This document shows, one piece after another, positions 61,726 to 64,000 of a stretch of DNA of 64,000 bases (its first letter is position 1; each line of letters starts with the position of its first letter). The notes under the pieces were generated by a model that searched no databases, was not told the DNA's origin, and worked only from the letters and a program-made list of their open reading frames with translations. The translations under genes were made by a program, and so were the position numbers. The DNA lies in NCBI GenBank assembly GCA_963772845.1, contig CAVYYW010000017.1, forward strand, positions 1 through 64,000, written 5' to 3'. The stretch is from CAVYYW01 sp963772845 (lineage in GTDB: Bacteria > Bacillota > Bacilli > Bacillales > Sporolactobacillaceae).

Positions 61726-62019
61726 CTAATCTTTATCAGATTTATTTTTATTCTTCCCTTTTCCTGCAAAGCTTTTATAAAATTTCCCTGGTGCTTCAGA
61801 CGTTTTTCCCACAAGATCGGTTGCTTTTCCTGAGGCGCCTTTTAAAACTTTTGAAGAAGAATCAACCGCCTTGCCAACCAGCCCCCCTTTTCCGGACACC
61901 TGTTTTATGACATTTCCAGAGGCATCAACAGTGTAGCCAAATAAGTTATTGGCTTCTTTTGCCGTCTTTTTTACGAGGTTATCTTTTTCCTCATTTTTTT
62001 TGTTATGATCATTTCCCAT
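61726..62019 (-). CDS. 97-residue hydrophilic repeat protein, function unknown
   Basis: A Lys/Gly/Ser-rich protein without a membrane segment. Imperfect repeats of about 17 residues follow one another: VDASGNVIKQVSGKGGLVG, VDSSSKVLKGASGKATDLVG and TSEAPGKFYKSFAGKGK. Such composition recalls LEA-like or spore/general-stress hydrophilic proteins, but no family can be named. The start is ATG 62019 with AAAGGAGA upstream; the longer frame to 62058 lacks support. It lies divergently from the copper-protein gene. Confidence 0.75.
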   Translation of the reverse strand: MGNDHNKKNEEKDNLVKKTAKEANNLFGYTVDASGNVIKQVSGKGGLVGKAVDSSSKVLKGASGKATDLVGKTSEAPGKFYKSFAGKGKNKNKSDKD

Positions 62020-62268
62020 TTCGCATCTTCTCCTTTCTATTCTAAACAGGCTTCTCAAAAAACATATGAAACCGCGAAGGAAAACATGCCAATTTCACAA
62101 TTGATTCTATACCTTTTAATCTTCTCAGCTATAATATAAAGATCACAGACTTTTTTAAGCATACAAACTATGCTGCAATTACACCGATAAACACCATTTT
62201 CAGTACTTAGGTCTGTGCGGAGAAATTATAATAAAAGTAAAGACTATTTTAGGGCAGGAAGTGAAGAA

Positions 62269-63891
62269 TTGTTTAAAAGAAATCCTCAGTGGAAACAGGC
62301 TCTGTTAAAAATCTCTTTATGCTTTGGAATTCTTATGATTGGAACGGGGCAGCATTTGATTTCTGCAGAAGCTCATGCCAGCCTTATTAAGTCGGACCCT
62401 GCTCCTGAAAGCCACCTGATCCGCAGTCCATCTCAGATCACCCTTACCTTCAATGAACGCCTGGAAAAAGAACTCTATTACATAAAGCTTTTTAACACTA
62501 AAGGAATAACGATGGTGAAGGAACAAGCTGTAATGTCGAAAGACCAGCATAAGCTTATGTTGAAATTACCTCTTCTTTCACCAGGCATCTATACGGTTAG
62601 CTACCATGTTATTTCAGCTGATGGTCATCCGGTTGGTGCTTCTTACCCAATTATTATTGGGGATGTTTCACAAAAGAACAGCGCAGCAAATGTCGTAGAA
62701 AAAACGCCCAGCCATGGACATGGCGGCATAAGCTTCCTCCTGATCCATTCCGTTTATTATTTCGCTTTGCTGACTGTAATAGGCTTTCTATTCTGGTTTA
62801 ATATATTGAAAAGAAAAGGGATTCGCATGCCTGATGATTTTTCCTTTTGGTTTAATAGTATGACCAGGCTATTTGTGCTCTTGACTGCAGGAATAAATTA
62901 CTTGAATCTCTCTCAGGCAATCGGGGATGTCTCGTGGGCTAATTTCGTTATTTTACTTTTTAAAACAACGACTGGGTTAACTGCTATTTGTCTGATCGTT
63001 CTCGCTGTCCTAGCCATGTTTATCCTGCGCAAATGGTTATGGGCTGATAGCCTTTGGATCATTTTTGTCAGCATTTCCGAGGCAGTCAGTGGCCATGCTG
63101 CGGCTTTCTCTCCAGTTCTGTATACTGTTATGCTTGACACCGTCCATGTCCTTACAGCAGGAATCTGGACTGGCGGACTTATTTATATTGCCATCTACAG
63201 GTCCAACGAGAGAGAGCATATATGGCGTTTTATTCCGATATTTTCAAAAGTGGCCTTGATTAGTTTACTGGCTCTCATTCTTACAGGATCTCTATCCGTT
63301 CTTTCTTTTCTTCCAGCTTTGAAGGACTTATTTTTATCTTCCTGGGGTATTTTACTTTTAGTAAAAATCGGGATTGTTATCCTGATTATTCCCGTCGGGG
63401 CATCCCTGCGTCATTTCTTTAAAGAACAGCGTCAGGTATCTTTTTTTAAACTTCATAATATTGATATCGTTTTACTTATAAGTATCCTGCTGATCGTCGG
63501 CGCATTGACCTATTTAAGTCCTCTTCCCGAAAATCAGCCTTTTCATTATGCGGCCAACTCTAGCGGCGTTCGCACGACAATCGATATTCAGCCCAGAAAT
63601 CCGGGCACGAAAAACGTCTTTACTGTTAATTATACTGGATATAAAAAATCGCCCCAAGATGTGAAAATGTTTTTGATTTATCAGGATGATAAACAGCTGT
63701 CTCCAATCGAGATCCCACTAAAAAAAGAAAAAACTGATAGTGTACATCACATATATTCCTATTACGCTTCAGGACTTTTTATCTCTATACCTGGCGAGTA
63801 TAAAGTTCAAGTTAGAACGCTTGATACAAATGACAACGAAACCGTCACTGAAAAAAATATGAATGTGTATCCTTCGTACATTAGAAAATAA
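62269..63891 (+). CDS. ycnJ: CopC-CopD fusion copper protein (YcnJ-like)
   Basis: A 540-residue membrane protein for copper uptake or handling. A signal peptide ends in AEA, so the mature chain would begin with His 36 (HASLIKSDPAP), the N-terminal Cu(II) ligand of CopC; the other brace residues lie in SADGHPVGASYP. A CopD membrane domain of about eight helices follows (about 165-440), with conserved His in HSVYYFALL and HVLTAGIWTGG, then a soluble C-domain. I favour TTG 62269 (after GGAAGTGA), giving YcnJ-like length; GTG 62215 would add 18 residues. Confidence 0.88.
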   Translation: MFKRNPQWKQALLKISLCFGILMIGTGQHLISAEAHASLIKSDPAPESHLIRSPSQITLTFNERLEKELYYIKLFNTKGITMVKEQAVMSKDQHKLMLKLPLLSPGIYTVSYHVISADGHPVGASYPIIIGDVSQKNSAANVVEKTPSHGHGGISFLLIHSVYYFALLTVIGFLFWFNILKRKGIRMPDDFSFWFNSMTRLFVLLTAGINYLNLSQAIGDVSWANFVILLFKTTTGLTAICLIVLAVLAMFILRKWLWADSLWIIFVSISEAVSGHAAAFSPVLYTVMLDTVHVLTAGIWTGGLIYIAIYRSNEREHIWRFIPIFSKVALISLLALILTGSLSVLSFLPALKDLFLSSWGILLLVKIGIVILIIPVGASLRHFFKEQRQVSFFKLHNIDIVLLISILLIVGALTYLSPLPENQPFHYAANSSGVRTTIDIQPRNPGTKNVFTVNYTGYKKSPQDVKMFLIYQDDKQLSPIEIPLKKEKTDSVHHIYSYYASGLFISIPGEYKVQVRTLDTNDNETVTEKNMNVYPSYIRK

Positions 63892-63978
63892 AAAAAATTA
63901 ACGAGATATGTTTATTTCATGAAATCTGTGGAATAAGTAAACAGAACATAAAAATTGGCACAAAGGATGTGATCAGTA

Positions 63979-64000
63979 TGTTTTTAGGAATTATTGGTAT
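63979..64000 (+). CDS. start of a further gene, cut by window end
   Basis: ATG at 63979, preceded at a suitable distance by AAAGGATGTGATC, opens a frame MFLGIIG that leaves the window. It follows the ycnJ-like gene by 87 bp on the same strand and may belong to the same unit. Too short to identify. Confidence 0.45.

Overview
The window looks like chromosomal DNA of a spore-forming, low-to-moderate GC member of the Bacillaceae (Bacillus or a close relative such as Fictibacillus; genus not provable from this sequence). The main reason is gene order: rrn-ygzB-perR, bcp, gsaB-ygaE, ygaD-ygaC-sspE, mutY-yfhP-yfhH-recX-yfhF, yfjP-pdaA-yfjT, yfkF, yfkH, yfkJ and yfkM are recognisable relatives of the B. 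subtilis yfk/yfj/yfh/yga region next to rrnD. A gamma-type spore protein gene and pdaA (spore cortex lactam synthesis) support an endospore former.

Layout. 1-3026: minus-strand 5' part of a 23S gene, a tRNA-free spacer, a complete 16S gene, boxA leader and tandem consensus promoters. 3.2-11.9 kb: ygzB, perR, a PduO-type cobalamin adenosyltransferase, a D-2-hydroxyacid dehydrogenase, an M29 aminopeptidase, bcp, yogA, a NUDIX CoA hydrolase, gsaB and ygaE. 12-17.7 kb: a five-gene oligopeptide ABC importer in D-F-A-B-C order. 19-26.6 kb: ygaD, ygaC, sspE, mutY, yfhP, yfhH, recX, yfhF. 26.6-27.6 kb: a GNAT gene preceded by a structured leader containing a tRNA-like fold. 28.4-33.3 kb: a galactose locus (M24-like protein, galK, class I galT, divergent ROK repressor). 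33.3-36 kb: a ytlACD/ssu-like ABC importer with a DnaA-box cluster upstream. 36.4-44.8 kb: yfjP, pdaA, yfjT, MATE pump, OsmC protein, MFS pump, thioredoxin-like protein, VanZ protein, zosA-like ATPase. 45.4-55.3 kb: yerD-like glutamate synthase, acetolactate synthase, yfkH, a small unknown protein, ypgR, yfkJ, a BsuPI lipoprotein and an M3 oligopeptidase. 55.3-64 kb: a 55-codon small gene, adeC, yfkM, M42 peptidase, alpha/beta hydrolase, a hydrophilic repeat protein, ycnJ-like copper protein and the first codons of another gene.

Shared control. PerR-box-like 15-mers lie just downstream of the -10 elements of perR, of the thioredoxin-like gene and of the zosA-like gene, so the window appears to hold three members of one peroxide-stress regulon.

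Mobile and repeated DNA. Gene-free gaps carry copies and fragments of a MITE-like element (ends GCCACTGAAAAAGTCC inverted; one intact copy of about 409 bp), plus several unrelated tandem arrays (124 bp, about 51 bp and 21 bp units).

Three genes (NUDIX hydrolase, gsaB, adeC) each carry a single extra base in a short homopolymer. This may be sequence error rather than true decay. The most unusual element is the tRNA-like structure in front of the GNAT acetyltransferase gene.
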